DNA of 64,000 nt from Nocardia sp. NBC_01329 (GCF_035956715.1 NZ_CP108381.1:6108001-6172000), one strand, 5' to 3'; shown: positions 9,471 to 19,519, counted from the stretch's first letter. Translations and numbers: made by a program. The notes: generated by a model not told the origin, from the sequence alone.

Positions 9471-11372
9471 GTGCGGATGATGAACAGGGTCCTGGCCGCT
9501 GCGGCGGTAGGCCTGATCGGCTTGGTTCCGGGTGCGATGCCCGCTCTGGCTCAGCAGGGACCGGATTCGGCGGGTACCGAGTACGCGCCGACGATGCTCG
9601 TATTGGATGCGTCGGGTTCGATGCTGGCTGCCGACCCCACCGGTGGCACGAAAATGGACGCGGCCAAGAACGCCGTGCGCAGCTTCGTAACGGCGGCGCC
9701 GGACGCGTCCAAGGTCGGCCTCACGGTGTACGGCACCTCGACGGGGTCTTCGGACGCCGAGCAGGCCGCGGGCTGCCAGGACGTCAAGGTGCTGCACCCG
9801 GCCGAAACCATCGACAAACCGGCGCTGACCGCCGCGGCGGACCAGATCGTTCCACGCGGCTACACCCCGATCGGCGCCTCGCTACGAGCCGCGGCCGCGC
9901 AACTACCTCAGCAAGGGCCCCGCTCGATAGTCCTGGTCTCGGACGGACTGGATACCTGTGCGCCGCCGGACCCCTGCGATGTGGCGCGTGAGCTCAGTGC
10001 GCAGGGATCCGAGATCGTGGTGCACGCTATCGGGTTCGGGGTCGACGATCCTTCCCGGGCACAGCTGACCTGTATCGCGCAGAGCACCGGTGGCACCTAC
10101 ACCGACGCCGTCGACGGTAAAACCCTCGAGCAAGTTCTACCGCGCGTCACCGCTGCCGCACTACGCAACTATGCCGCGACCGGTACACCGATCGCCGGGA
10201 CACCGGAGTACCGGGACGCGCCGGTGGTCACGCCGGGACAGTATGTCGACGTGCTGGGACGGAAGAAACAGCAGTATTACGCGGTGGATGTGCCCGAGGG
10301 TGCGACCGCGTATTTCACCGGCACGGTGTCGTTTCCGCGGGTGTACGGGACCGAGCAGTCGACCAATTCACTGCAGATGAAGATCTACGGCACCGACGGC
10401 CAGGACTGCTACGGCTTCGAGAGCGACTCGTCCACCGGCTCCTCCGACGGGGTGAGCCTCACGGTCGGCAGTGTGTGGGCAGGTGCCGCCGAACCCGAAA
10501 CGGGCAGCTACAACATCGATAAGTGCAAGGGCGGGGGACGCTACTACTTCACCCTGGAATGGGCGAGCGTCGCGAACGACGCGCCGGCGCAGCTGCCGCT
10601 GGAAGTATCGATCGGTCTGGAGCCCGGTGTCACCGATCCAGGTGCCGCGGCCGCCCCGACCCCGGTGACATACAGCGAGCCGAGCGGGTCGCCCCGGCCC
10701 GTGGTGGGCGGCGGGTCGTTCAATGTCGCGGCCGAACTGCCCGGGTCCGGCCGGTACTCGGATACGTTGCAGCGTGGCGAGTACGTTTTCTATCGGGTGA
10801 AGCTCGATTGGGGCCAGGGGCTGGCGTACCGGGTGCGGTTCCGCGAGAGCTCTTTGCGCGGAACCGATAACCTCTCGAACGTCCGGACGACGCTCTACAC
10901 GCCGTATCGGGTGCAACTCGACTCCGCTTTCACTTCCTACAACGGCACCGAGAACCTGTTGCCGGCCAATGCCCCCGCGATAGCGACCGTCCCGATCCGC
11001 TACGCGAACCGGGAGAACTCCGACGCCGATATCGTGAACCAGGCCTTGGCGGGCTGGTATTACATCGCGGTCAAACTCAGCCCGACACTCGACGGCGAAC
11101 GTACGGCCGGCCCGGTCCCGGTCGAACTGGAAATCGACGTCACCGGCGATCCGGAGCCCGGGCCGCGCTATCAGGACAGCGCCGGGGACGATCCGGTGTT
11201 CGGTGAGAACGGGAAGACGCGCAGCGCGCAGGAGGAGACCGCGCAGGCGGGCGGTGCCCGCGACGATGACGGGGTATCCCCGGTGATCTGGGCAGCGATC
11301 GGCGCTGGGATCGTGGCCGCGGTCGGTGCGGTCGTGGCGGTTGTGCTGAGCATTCGCCGTACCAGGCGCTGA
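9471..11372 (+). CDS. Secreted, membrane-anchored VWA-domain protein
   Basis: A 633-residue exported protein: signal peptide at residues 1-28 (cleavage after ALA), a von Willebrand factor A domain at about 38-230, a beta-rich extracellular region, and a C-terminal membrane helix followed by RRTRR. The metal-dependent adhesion site is complete: DASGS at 46-50, a threonine in GYTPIG, and an aspartate in SDGLDTC. Several cysteine pairs suggest disulfides. Family members bind proteins or surfaces through a divalent metal; the ligand is unknown. The GTG at 9471 is chosen for GGAGGG eight bases upstream and because it starts the signal peptide. Confidence 0.85.
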   Translation: MRMMNRVLAAAAVGLIGLVPGAMPALAQQGPDSAGTEYAPTMLVLDASGSMLAADPTGGTKMDAAKNAVRSFVTAAPDASKVGLTVYGTSTGSSDAEQAAGCQDVKVLHPAETIDKPALTAAADQIVPRGYTPIGASLRAAAAQLPQQGPRSIVLVSDGLDTCAPPDPCDVARELSAQGSEIVVHAIGFGVDDPSRAQLTCIAQSTGGTYTDAVDGKTLEQVLPRVTAAALRNYAATGTPIAGTPEYRDAPVVTPGQYVDVLGRKKQQYYAVDVPEGATAYFTGTVSFPRVYGTEQSTNSLQMKIYGTDGQDCYGFESDSSTGSSDGVSLTVGSVWAGAAEPETGSYNIDKCKGGGRYYFTLEWASVANDAPAQLPLEVSIGLEPGVTDPGAAAAPTPVTYSEPSGSPRPVVGGGSFNVAAELPGSGRYSDTLQRGEYVFYRVKLDWGQGLAYRVRFRESSLRGTDNLSNVRTTLYTPYRVQLDSAFTSYNGTENLLPANAPAIATVPIRYANRENSDADIVNQALAGWYYIAVKLSPTLDGERTAGPVPVELEIDVTGDPEPGPRYQDSAGDDPVFGENGKTRSAQEETAQAGGARDDDGVSPVIWAAIGAGIVAAVGAVVAVVLSIRRTRR

Positions 11373-11414
11373 CCGGCCTGCCCCCGTTTTCGCCCGCCGG
11401 GTGAGAATGGTCGG

Positions 11415-13487
11415 ATGAACGCCGCACCGGACAGTGGAACCGATCCCTATCTCTGGCTCGAAGAGGTCAGCGGTGAGCGCCCGCTGGCCTTCGCCCGGGC
11501 GCACAACGAGACGGTCGTCGAGAGGTTCGCCGCCGACGACAGGTTCGATGCGTTGCAGCGCCGGATCCTGGACATGCTCGATACCGACACCAAGATCGCC
11601 TTCCCCGGGCGGCGGGGGCGGTGGCTGTACAACTTCTGGCGCGACGCCGCACACCCCCGTGGTCTGTGGCGGCGCACCACCTTCGCCGAATACGTGAAAC
11701 CGGAGCCCGACTGGGATGTTCTCATCGACCTCGACGCGCTCGCGGCGGGCGAGGAGGAGAACTGGGTCTGGGGTGGTGCCGCGGTGTTGCGCCCATCGCA
11801 GACCCGTGCGCTGATCAGCCTGTCCCGCGGCGGCGCGGACGCCAAAGTCGTTCGTGAATTCGATCTGCGATCGCGGGAATTCATCGCGCCGGCGGACGGT
11901 GGGTATTTCCTCCCCGAGGCGAAGTCACGGATCAGTTGGATCGATATCGATTCCGTCTATGTCGGAACGGATTTCGGACCGGGATCACTCACCGGTTCCG
12001 GATACCCGCGGCTCGCGAAGCGGTGGGCACGCGGCACCGAACTCGATACCGCGGAAACGGTTTTCGAGGGCGCGGTATCCGATGTCTCGGTTTCCGCGGG
12101 CTACGACCGGACCCCCGGCTACGAGCGGCACTACGTCGCGCAGGCCACAGATTTCTTCAACGAAGAGGTGTTCCTGCTACAGGACGACGGTTCCCGGACC
12201 CACCTGGAGACACCGTCGGACGCGAGTGAGTCGTGGTACAAGGAATGGCTGCTGGTCCGGCTGAAATCTCCGTGGGAGATCGGCGGCCGCACCTATTCCG
12301 CCGGTGCGTTGATCGCCACGAATTTCACCGAGTTCCTTTCCGGCGGGCGTGATTTCGAGGTGCTTTTCGAGCCGGACGCGCACACCTCGCTGCACGGATA
12401 CGGCTGGACCGAGAACCATCTGCTGCTGGTGACCCTGCGAGATGTGCAGACCGCACTCCACGTGCTCACCCCGGGCGCCACGGGCTGGCGGACCGAACCG
12501 CTGGGCGATGCCCCAGCTATGGCGAGCACCAGCGTCATGAATCTCGACCCGCTCGAGGGCGGGGACGATTACATGCTCATGACCAGCGGATTCACCACAC
12601 CCACAACGCTGCTTGCGGGGGCGGTCGGTACGCCGGTGGTCGAATGGAAACAGGAACCCGCGTTCTTCGACGCGACCGGTATCGAGACAGAACAGTTCTT
12701 CGCCCGGTCCGACGACGGAACACCGGTTCCCTACTTCGTCATCCGGCACCGCGACACGCGCGACGCGCCGGGGCCCACGGTGATGTCGGGTTACGGCGGG
12801 TTCGAACTCTCCCGGATGCCCGGTTACGGCGGTGCCTCCGGGATCGGATGGCTGGAGCGGGGCGGCGTCTATGTGATGACCAATATCCGGGGCGGTGGCG
12901 AATACGGGCCCGAGTGGCATACCTCGGTCCAGAAAGAGAACCGGTACAAGGTGTACGAGGATTTCTCCTCCATCGCCCGGGACCTCGTGACGCGCGGGAT
13001 AACCACCGCACCGCAACTCGGCGCGGTCGGCGGCAGCAACGGCGGTCTGCTGATGGGGGTGATGCTCACCCGCTATCCGGAATTGTTCGGGGCGATCGTG
13101 TGCCAGGTGCCGCTGCTGGATATGCGCCGTTACCACTTGCTGTTGGCCGGGGCGTCCTGGATGGCGGAATACGGCGACCCGGACGTACCCGAGGAATGGG
13201 CCTACATCAGCCGGTACTCGCCCTATCAGCGGGCCATGGAAACCGGTGCCGGCGCGGTCTATCCACCGATCCTGCTCACCACCTCCACCCGCGACGACCG
13301 TGTACATCCCGGGCATGCCCGCAAAATGGCCGCGTTGCTGGAGGAACAGGGGCACCGGGTTTGGTATCACGAGAACATCGAGGGCGGGCACGGTGGCGCG
13401 GCCGACAACAAACAATCGGCGTTCCAAGCGGCCCTGATCTACGAGTTCTTCACCCAGATGCTCATCGAAGGCCGCACCTCGGAATAG
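11415..13487 (+). CDS. Prolyl oligopeptidase family serine peptidase (S9A)
   Basis: A 690-residue cytosolic enzyme with an N-terminal seven-bladed propeller (to about residue 430) and a C-terminal alpha/beta-hydrolase domain. The triad is visible: Ser541 in GGSNGGLL, Asp in RDDRVHP (627/628), and His659 in GGHGG. It should cleave short peptides after proline or basic residues; the propeller keeps out folded proteins. It corresponds in position and type to M. tuberculosis Rv0457c. A GAGAAT box ends six bases before the ATG, so it may be leaderless. It converges with the next gene with only four bases between. Confidence 0.92.
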   Translation: MNAAPDSGTDPYLWLEEVSGERPLAFARAHNETVVERFAADDRFDALQRRILDMLDTDTKIAFPGRRGRWLYNFWRDAAHPRGLWRRTTFAEYVKPEPDWDVLIDLDALAAGEEENWVWGGAAVLRPSQTRALISLSRGGADAKVVREFDLRSREFIAPADGGYFLPEAKSRISWIDIDSVYVGTDFGPGSLTGSGYPRLAKRWARGTELDTAETVFEGAVSDVSVSAGYDRTPGYERHYVAQATDFFNEEVFLLQDDGSRTHLETPSDASESWYKEWLLVRLKSPWEIGGRTYSAGALIATNFTEFLSGGRDFEVLFEPDAHTSLHGYGWTENHLLLVTLRDVQTALHVLTPGATGWRTEPLGDAPAMASTSVMNLDPLEGGDDYMLMTSGFTTPTTLLAGAVGTPVVEWKQEPAFFDATGIETEQFFARSDDGTPVPYFVIRHRDTRDAPGPTVMSGYGGFELSRMPGYGGASGIGWLERGGVYVMTNIRGGGEYGPEWHTSVQKENRYKVYEDFSSIARDLVTRGITTAPQLGAVGGSNGGLLMGVMLTRYPELFGAIVCQVPLLDMRRYHLLLAGASWMAEYGDPDVPEEWAYISRYSPYQRAMETGAGAVYPPILLTTSTRDDRVHPGHARKMAALLEEQGHRVWYHENIEGGHGGAADNKQSAFQAALIYEFFTQMLIEGRTSE

Positions 13488-13491
13488 CCGG

Positions 13492-14352
13492 TCACCGGTC
13501 GCGAAGCCACTTCTCGATACGGTCGACCACCGTGGCCGGGTCCTGGATCCAGCCGTTGTGGCCCAGCGGCCGGGGTTCGTGCCAGGTGGTCGTCTCGGCA
13601 TCGGGCAGTTTGTCCAGCAGATGACGCGCCGATGCCCGCGGGGCGAGTTCGTCACCGGACATGGTGATCGAGAGGACCGGTAGTTTCAGCCGGGACAGCC
13701 GTTCCTCGTAGTCGATATCGGCTCCGGCCGGGGTGAACTTGCCGGTGCGGGCCAGCCGGGCCCAATCGGAGATGAGCACCTTGGACTGGCGGCCGAAACC
13801 GTTGGGTCCCAGTTTGTCGCCGGGCCAGAACCCGGCCAGGCCGGCCGTCAGCGATACCGCGGCGGTACCGACCAGCATGCCCGGTCCCAGCAGGCCGCGA
13901 AAGCCACGGTAGTAGGGCGTTCCGGAGGCGATGAAGATCAAACCCGCGAGCCGGCCGCGGACCCGCGCGGCGTACAGCGCCGACAGTTGGCCGCCCATGC
14001 TGTGGCCCAGCAGGTACGGAGTGCTGGTCGGGAAGCGAGTGCGGACCACTTCGAAGATCGCCGGAAAATCGATCGCGGCGAGTTCGTGGTACCCGTAGCC
14101 GCTGTCCGCGCTGGGTTTCGGCAGGCTGTCGCCGTTACCGCGCAATTCGCCCACCGCGACGTCCACACCGCGGCGGGCGAGTTCCCGGGCGAAATAGAGG
14201 TAGTACTCGCCGGGCACACCGAGTCCGGGTATCAGCACGACCACCGGACGTGGTGAATCGAGCGTGACCGGATGCCGGTGCGGTCCCGTGGCCGGGATCA
14301 ACCGCACCGGCACGGTGCTGCCGTCCGGCATCTGGATCGGAACAGTCTCCAC
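13492..14352 (-). CDS. Alpha/beta hydrolase
   Basis: A 286-residue hydrolase with the nucleophile elbow GHSMGG (about residues 119-124), an acid in the loop SGDELAP, and a catalytic His in PLGHNGW. The oxyanion motif is VVLIPGLGVPG. It is most like monoacylglycerol-lipase or esterase-type enzymes; the substrate is unknown. The GTG start at 14352 is supported by TAGCCT ending seven bases upstream and no Shine-Dalgarno, so it is probably leaderless. It is followed upstream by the co-oriented TetR gene 46 bp away, a possible regulator. Confidence 0.85.
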   Translation of the reverse strand: METVPIQMPDGSTVPVRLIPATGPHRHPVTLDSPRPVVVLIPGLGVPGEYYLYFARELARRGVDVAVGELRGNGDSLPKPSADSGYGYHELAAIDFPAIFEVVRTRFPTSTPYLLGHSMGGQLSALYAARVRGRLAGLIFIASGTPYYRGFRGLLGPGMLVGTAAVSLTAGLAGFWPGDKLGPNGFGRQSKVLISDWARLARTGKFTPAGADIDYEERLSRLKLPVLSITMSGDELAPRASARHLLDKLPDAETTTWHEPRPLGHNGWIQDPATVVDRIEKWLRDR

Positions 14353-14398
14353 CGGGTCGAGGCTAGCCGCCGCAACCCCCGGGCGGCGGCCGCCGTGC

Positions 14399-15031
14399 TC
14401 AGGCCCGGATCGCGCCCACGACGATCCGGCTCAGCACCCGGATCACCTCGTCGAGCGGTTGCTGGGGTTGCGCTCCGCTCCATTCGTCCACCACATAGTT
14501 GACCGCGCCGATGATGGCGAGCATGCGCAGGTCGTAATCGCCGGTCGGGATCTCACCGTGCAGTGCGGCGTCCTCGGCGGCCCGTGCGAGCACCGAGCTC
14601 CAGGCTCGGCGTGATTCGCCGCGCATCTTCTCGACTTTGGTTCCGGCACCGACCACTTCGACGAGCACGACCCGAGCCCGTCGCATATCGGTGCCGATGG
14701 ATTGCACATAGGCGCGGATGGCGCTGTCGATCCGCTGTAGTGCGCTCTGTTCGGTGCTCTGGTCGAGTGAGGCGAGCACCGCTGTCCGGGATTCCCGGTC
14801 GATGAGAGCGAAGAGTTCCAGAAGTAAGGATTCGCGTCCGGTGAACTCCTCGTAGAACTGGCGGGAAGACAACCCCGCGTCTTTGCAAATGGCGCCGACC
14901 GAACTATTGGCATACCCGTCTCGGGCGAAAACCGTCAGGCCGGATTCGAGAAAACGCGCGCGTCGCTCGCGTTGCCGATCTTCTACGGGCTGCCCGGCAT
15001 ACCTTCGTCCCGAATTCGCTTCCTGTGACAT
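14399..15031 (-). CDS. TetR/AcrR family transcriptional regulator
   Basis: A 210-residue one-component repressor. The DNA-binding domain is at about 20-70 (RARFLESGLTVFARDGYANSSVGAICKDAGLSSRQFYEEF in sense); the remainder is the helical ligand-binding half. An ATG at 15031 is preferred over an earlier one at 15070 because TATTGT ends eight bases upstream, consistent with a leaderless start. It probably controls the adjacent hydrolase gene and perhaps the divergent ZIP-like transporter across the 246-bp gap. Confidence 0.88.
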   Translation of the reverse strand: MSQEANSGRRYAGQPVEDRQRERRARFLESGLTVFARDGYANSSVGAICKDAGLSSRQFYEEFTGRESLLLELFALIDRESRTAVLASLDQSTEQSALQRIDSAIRAYVQSIGTDMRRARVVLVEVVGAGTKVEKMRGESRRAWSSVLARAAEDAALHGEIPTGDYDLRMLAIIGAVNYVVDEWSGAQPQQPLDEVIRVLSRIVVGAIRA

Positions 15032-15277
15032 CGCGCAGAACAATACCGAAAAGCCTGATCCCCTCGTCATCGATCGGGCCTTTCGTAGCATGGCGGTAGC
15101 AAGCTATGGGTTTGCCGAAAGTTGTCTGCCCGCAACCGGGGTCGCCGATGAAACTGCCAAATCGGACAATGCTCGAATCTGTGCAGGTAAGCGGTATTTT
15201 AGAGGGGAATTCTAGAATAATTTCTACCGGCCGGTCATGACCACTGCAATAACCCGGCAACACATAGTGTTCACCTT

Positions 15278-15964
15278 ATGGGAACCGCACTGCTGTATGG
15301 GCTCGGTACCGCAATTCCATTGCTGATCGGGGCCATCATCGGTTTGCGAATGGCATTGCCCAAACCATTGCTCGCCTCGCTGATGGCGTTCGGCGCGGGC
15401 GCCATGATCGCCGCGGTGTCCAACGAACTGTTCGAGCCGGCCTTCCTACAGGCGGGAGCGCTGACCGCCGGGGCCGCGCTGTTTCTCGGCGCGACCGTGT
15501 ACGTGGTCGCGAACCGCCTCCTCGAACGCCGGGAGGGCGCGGGTGCGCTGGGCTGGGCGCTGATGCTCGGAACAGTGCTGGACGGAGTTCCCGAGAACAC
15601 GGCGTTGGGGGTCTCGCTGAGTTCGGGTGGCGGCATGGTGCTCCTGGTCGCCATCGCGGCGGGCAATGTGCCGGAGGCCATCGGAGGTTCGGCACTGCTG
15701 CACCGGCAGCGAAACGTCTCCACCGGCAAGGCATTCACACTGTGGCTGCTCACCGGTGCGGTCCTCGTTGTGGTGACCGTCGCCGGCAGCCTGCTGTCCG
15801 ATCACCTCGAACCGACCCATATCAGCGCGATCCAGGCCTTCGCCGGTGGTGCGACCATCGCGGTGCTCGCCGATTCGCTGATGCCGGAGGCGTACCGGGA
15901 AGGCGGCTGGTGGGTCGGGATGGCGACATCGGTCGGATTCCTCGTCGCTTTTCTGCTGGGGTGA
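15278..15964 (+). CDS. ZIP-family metal transporter-like membrane protein
   Basis: A 228-residue protein with seven to eight predicted membrane helices and glycine-rich packing. Helix 4 carries DGVPENTALG and helix 5 GNVPEAIGGS, where canonical ZIPs have HNxPEG and HEIPEG; the prolines and acidic residues remain but both metal-binding histidines are replaced. Transport of a divalent metal is therefore uncertain. TAGTGT ends seven bases before the ATG with no Shine-Dalgarno, which suggests a leaderless transcript. Confidence 0.75.
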   Translation: MGTALLYGLGTAIPLLIGAIIGLRMALPKPLLASLMAFGAGAMIAAVSNELFEPAFLQAGALTAGAALFLGATVYVVANRLLERREGAGALGWALMLGTVLDGVPENTALGVSLSSGGGMVLLVAIAAGNVPEAIGGSALLHRQRNVSTGKAFTLWLLTGAVLVVVTVAGSLLSDHLEPTHISAIQAFAGGATIAVLADSLMPEAYREGGWWVGMATSVGFLVAFLLG

Positions 15965-16026
15965 CGGGCGGTCCCACCGGATAATCGGTTTTCTCGCGCC
16001 GCCGACCGGTGCAGGATCTGGAAGAT

Positions 16027-17322
16027 ATGGCCGCCAACGCATTCGATTCCCGCATCCGCGGCAACTTGCGGCCGCTGCGGGTGCGGTCCTTCCGCGGAAT
16101 TTTCCTGGGCGCCGCGTGTTCCGGAGTCACCGACGGAATCGTGCCGGTGGCCTTCGCTGTCTATTCGGTACAGGCGTTCGGTTCCGCCACCTCGCTCACC
16201 GTCATCCTGATCGCCCTGTGGGCAGGGCGGTTCGCCTGCACACCCGTCGCCGGGGTCACCGCCGCCCGCCGCGACCAGTTCGCTGTCATGATGTGGTCCG
16301 ATCTGGTGCGTATCGCCGCCCAGGGCGGTCTGGCGGTGGTCCTGGTGGCCACCGGCCGTGATTCGCTCGCGGCCATGGCGGTATCGGCCGGAATCTACGG
16401 CGCGGCCACTGCTTTCTACGCGCCCGCGCTGACCACCGTGCTACCCCGGGTGGTGCCCGGTCGGGATCTCCGGACCGCGAACGGCCTGGTCGCGATGGTC
16501 GCCGATATCAGTGTGCTCGTCGGTCCCGCCCTGGCGGTGGCATTGTCCACGACGGTGGGTTTCGTCTGGATCCTGGTATTCGATTCGCTGACCTTCGGAT
16601 CGAACGTGCTCGCTCTGGCGTACGCGCGGCGTGCCGCGGGCCCGGTCGTGCGAGCTACGGTCCGCGATCGGCGGTCCACGTTCCGGGAGAGCCGGGACTC
16701 GTGGTGCGCAACGGTCGCCCGGTCGCCGTGGCTGGGCTGGTCGGTCGGCCTGTGGTTCGCGGTGTCGTTCGCGATCGGCCTGGTGGCAGTAGCCGGGCCG
16801 GCGCTCACGGTGACCGGGACCGGTGGCGGTGGGCGGTGGGCGGTGCTCGCGGCCGGTATGGCGCTGGCCGCCCTGGCCGGGTCGTTGTCCGTGGTGGCGG
16901 GCGTGGGCCGATTCGGCTGGCCGTTCGCGGCCACCGCCCTGGCAGCCGCGGTCGTTCTCGAGATGGTCACGATCGCCGGGTACAGCCTGTCCGCCCCCGG
17001 CCCGGTTCTACTGTTCATCGGCTGCGCGACGGCCGGTTTTGCGGTTTCGGTGGCGGGGATCGTCTGGCAGACGTCGCTCCAGGCCGAGTTACCAGCCGAT
17101 GAGCTGGGTGTTTTCAGCTCGGCCGAGGGTTTCCTCACCGCGGCGGGGGTTCCGTGCGGCATGGTCGCGGGCGGGGCGGCGGTTGCCGCGGCCGGGATCG
17201 AGTACGTGGCGGTGGGGGCCGCCGCGACAATGCTCGCGCTCGCCGTTGCCGTGCGGATGAGCATGCGCACATCCGGATCGGCTCGGCGAGCTGCCCGGCG
17301 CGGCCGGGTGCGGGCATCGTGA
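16027..17322 (+). CDS. Major facilitator superfamily transporter
   Basis: A 431-residue membrane protein with about twelve helices in two halves joined by a basic loop near residue 215 (RATVRDRRSTFRESRD). The pattern ALWAGRFACTPVAGVTAARRDQ matches the helix 2-3 loop of drug- or siderophore-exporter MFS proteins (EntS/TetV-like). Substrate unknown. Start at ATG 16027 is preferred to an in-frame GTG at 16009, though neither has a strong ribosome site. The C-terminus is arginine-rich. Confidence 0.82.
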   Translation: MAANAFDSRIRGNLRPLRVRSFRGIFLGAACSGVTDGIVPVAFAVYSVQAFGSATSLTVILIALWAGRFACTPVAGVTAARRDQFAVMMWSDLVRIAAQGGLAVVLVATGRDSLAAMAVSAGIYGAATAFYAPALTTVLPRVVPGRDLRTANGLVAMVADISVLVGPALAVALSTTVGFVWILVFDSLTFGSNVLALAYARRAAGPVVRATVRDRRSTFRESRDSWCATVARSPWLGWSVGLWFAVSFAIGLVAVAGPALTVTGTGGGGRWAVLAAGMALAALAGSLSVVAGVGRFGWPFAATALAAAVVLEMVTIAGYSLSAPGPVLLFIGCATAGFAVSVAGIVWQTSLQAELPADELGVFSSAEGFLTAAGVPCGMVAGGAAVAAAGIEYVAVGAAATMLALAVAVRMSMRTSGSARRAARRGRVRAS

Positions 17323-17525
17323 CCCGTTGTGCGGGCGGTGCCGGATGACGGCACGGCGCGCGGATGGGACGTCGACCGGGTCGAGGTCACGGGGTCGCGC
17401 GGTCACCACGGTTACCGCGTTGGTCATTGCGGCCGTGCCACGAGCAACCAGCGGGTGGCCCGAGCTCCTCACCATTGCTGGGGCTAGGCGAGTGAACTTC
17501 CAGCAACAGCGTTAGGCTCGACATC

Positions 17526-18929
17526 GTGACTTCCCACTACGATGTCGTCGTTCTCGGTGCTGGTCCCGGCGGTTACGTCGCCGCGATCCGCGCCTCTCAA
17601 CTCGGCCTGCGAACAGCGATCGTCGAGCAGAAATACTGGGGTGGCGTGTGCCTGAACGTCGGCTGCATCCCGTCCAAGGCCCTGCTGCGCAATGCGGAGC
17701 TGGCCCATATCTTCACCAAGGAAGCGAAAACCTTCGGTATCAGCGGGGAGGCTTCCTTCGATTTCGGAGCGGCCTTCGACCGCAGCCGTAAGGTCGCGGA
17801 CGGCCGGGTCAAGGGCGTCCACTTCCTGATGAAGAAGAACAAGATCACCGAGTACGACGGCAAAGGTTCGTTCACCGGCCCGAACGCGCTGTCGGTCGAG
17901 CTGAGCAAGGGCGGCACCGAGTCGATCACCTTCGACAACGTCATCATCGCCACCGGCACCAACACCAAACTGCTGCCGGGCACCTCGCTGAGCCAGAACG
18001 TGGTCACCTACGAGGAGCAGATCCTCACCCGCGACCTGCCGGGTTCGATTCTGATCGTCGGCGCCGGCGCCATCGGTATGGAGTTCGGCTACGTGCTGCG
18101 CAACTACGGCGTGGACGTGCGGATCGTGGAATTCCTGGACCGTGCGCTGCCCAACGAGGACGCCGATGTCTCCAAGGAGATCACCAAGGCGTACAAGAAG
18201 CTCGGGATCACCATCACCACCGGTGCTGCCGTGCAGTCCATCGACGACGACGGCGCCAAGGTCACTGTCGCGATCAAGGACAACAAGTCCGGCTCGGTCG
18301 AGACCGTCACCGTGGACAAGGTGCTGCAGGCCGTCGGCTTCGCGCCCCGAGTCGAAGGCTTCGGGCTGGAGAACACCGGCGTCGCCCTCACCGAACGTGG
18401 CGCCATCGCCATCGACGACAATATGCGCACCAATGTGGCGCATATGTACGCCATCGGCGATGTCACGGCGAAGCTGCAACTCGCGCACGTCGCGGAAGCA
18501 CAGGGTGTGGTCGCGGCCGAGACCATCGGTGGCGCGGAGACGCTGCCGCTCGGCGATTACCGGATGATGCCGCGCGCCACCTTCTGTCAGCCGCAGGTCG
18601 CCAGCTTCGGTCTCACCGAACAGCAGGCACGCGACGAGGGCTACGACGTGAAGGTCGCGACCTTCCCGTTCACCGCCAACGGCAAGGCCCACGGCCTCGG
18701 CGACGCCACCGGGTTCGTCAAGTTGATCTCGGACAACAAGTACGGCGAACTCATCGGCGGGCATCTCATCGGTCCCGATGTCTCCGAATTGCTGCCCGAG
18801 CTGACCCTGGCGCAGAAGTGGGACCTCACGGTCAACGAACTGGCCCGCAATGTGCATACGCACCCGACCCTCAGCGAGGCATTGCAGGAGGCCATCCACG
18901 GCCTGGCCGGGCATATGATCAACTTCTGA
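17526..18929 (+). CDS. lpdA: Dihydrolipoyl dehydrogenase (E3)
   Basis: A 467-residue flavoprotein that reoxidises dihydrolipoamide in the pyruvate, 2-oxoglutarate and branched-chain dehydrogenase complexes. FAD site GAGPGGYVA (11-19), redox disulfide Cys42/Cys47 in GGVCLNVGCIPSK, NAD site GAGAIGMEFG, and the His446/Glu451 dyad in HPTLSE are all present. It is very close to M. tuberculosis LpdC (Rv0462), which also serves the peroxynitrite reductase system. GTG at 17526 follows TAGGCT by seven bases and lacks a Shine-Dalgarno, so it is probably leaderless. Confidence 0.97.
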   Translation: MTSHYDVVVLGAGPGGYVAAIRASQLGLRTAIVEQKYWGGVCLNVGCIPSKALLRNAELAHIFTKEAKTFGISGEASFDFGAAFDRSRKVADGRVKGVHFLMKKNKITEYDGKGSFTGPNALSVELSKGGTESITFDNVIIATGTNTKLLPGTSLSQNVVTYEEQILTRDLPGSILIVGAGAIGMEFGYVLRNYGVDVRIVEFLDRALPNEDADVSKEITKAYKKLGITITTGAAVQSIDDDGAKVTVAIKDNKSGSVETVTVDKVLQAVGFAPRVEGFGLENTGVALTERGAIAIDDNMRTNVAHMYAIGDVTAKLQLAHVAEAQGVVAAETIGGAETLPLGDYRMMPRATFCQPQVASFGLTEQQARDEGYDVKVATFPFTANGKAHGLGDATGFVKLISDNKYGELIGGHLIGPDVSELLPELTLAQKWDLTVNELARNVHTHPTLSEALQEAIHGLAGHMINF

Positions 18930-18950
18930 CCCGCCCCGGCGGATCTTTCC

Positions 18951-18984
18951 GGCCCGGCGCCCGCGTTCCACGCGGTGCCGGGCC
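18951..18984 (+). terminator. Hairpin after lpdA
   Basis: A two-part stem, GGCCCGGC with GCCGGGCC and inner CCGCG with CGCGG around a TTCCA loop, begins 21 bp past the lpdA stop. No T-tract. It probably ends the lpdA transcript before the next promoter (TATATT at 19016-19021). Confidence 0.7.
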
Positions 18985-19027
18985 GGTGCCTTTTCGCGGT
19001 GAAGCGCGGCCGGGATATATTCCGGCG

Positions 19028-19444
19028 GTGAGCCCGGAACTGTCACCGCCCGCACGCTCCGGGTTACGACCGGGCCCCGGAGTGGCAGTCGCCCTTCTGT
19101 CGTTCCTGATCGTATTGCTCGGGGTCTTCGCCGACACCCGCATGGTGCGCACCGAGGTGTGGCGGGTGGAGACCCAACCCGCGAGCGTCGAATACGACGG
19201 TTCGACCTACCATGCCGGGCTGCTGCACCGGGAGAGCTGGTTGCTGCGTCGGCGGCTGCCGGACGCGATCATGGTCGGACGCTACCCGGACATGGGGTAC
19301 GGGCACCCGGTGTATTTCGAGATCACCGGCACCGGCGACCCGGCACTCGACTCGGCGCGATGGGGCCCGGAAGGAGTATGGGCCCACCTCGACTCCGGGC
19401 ACGAGATATTCGTTCCGGCAAGCGCTTTCACCGGCGGTCGCTGA
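19028..19444 (+). CDS. Single-pass membrane protein, unknown
   Basis: A 138-residue protein with a cytosolic N-terminus, one membrane helix (GVAVALLSFLIVLLGVFADT, about residues 19-38) and an external domain of about 95 residues (VEYDGSTYHAGLLHRESWLLRRRLPDAI...). No recognised motif. The GTG is placed six bases after a perfect TATATT box, so it is most likely a leaderless mRNA. It lies between lpdA and a convergent AhpD-like gene. Confidence 0.7.
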   Translation: MSPELSPPARSGLRPGPGVAVALLSFLIVLLGVFADTRMVRTEVWRVETQPASVEYDGSTYHAGLLHRESWLLRRRLPDAIMVGRYPDMGYGHPVYFEITGTGDPALDSARWGPEGVWAHLDSGHEIFVPASAFTGGR

Positions 19445-19519
19445 GTCATCCATAGGGGAGAAGTCGCCGTGGATCTGTCGAAATCGTCGGCAGGATGAGT
19501 GCGGGCGACGATCGGCCGG

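Noticed and set aside
17484..19055. 523-aa open frame antisense to lpdA
   Set aside because: Shadow of a certain gene; no ribosome site, no domains.
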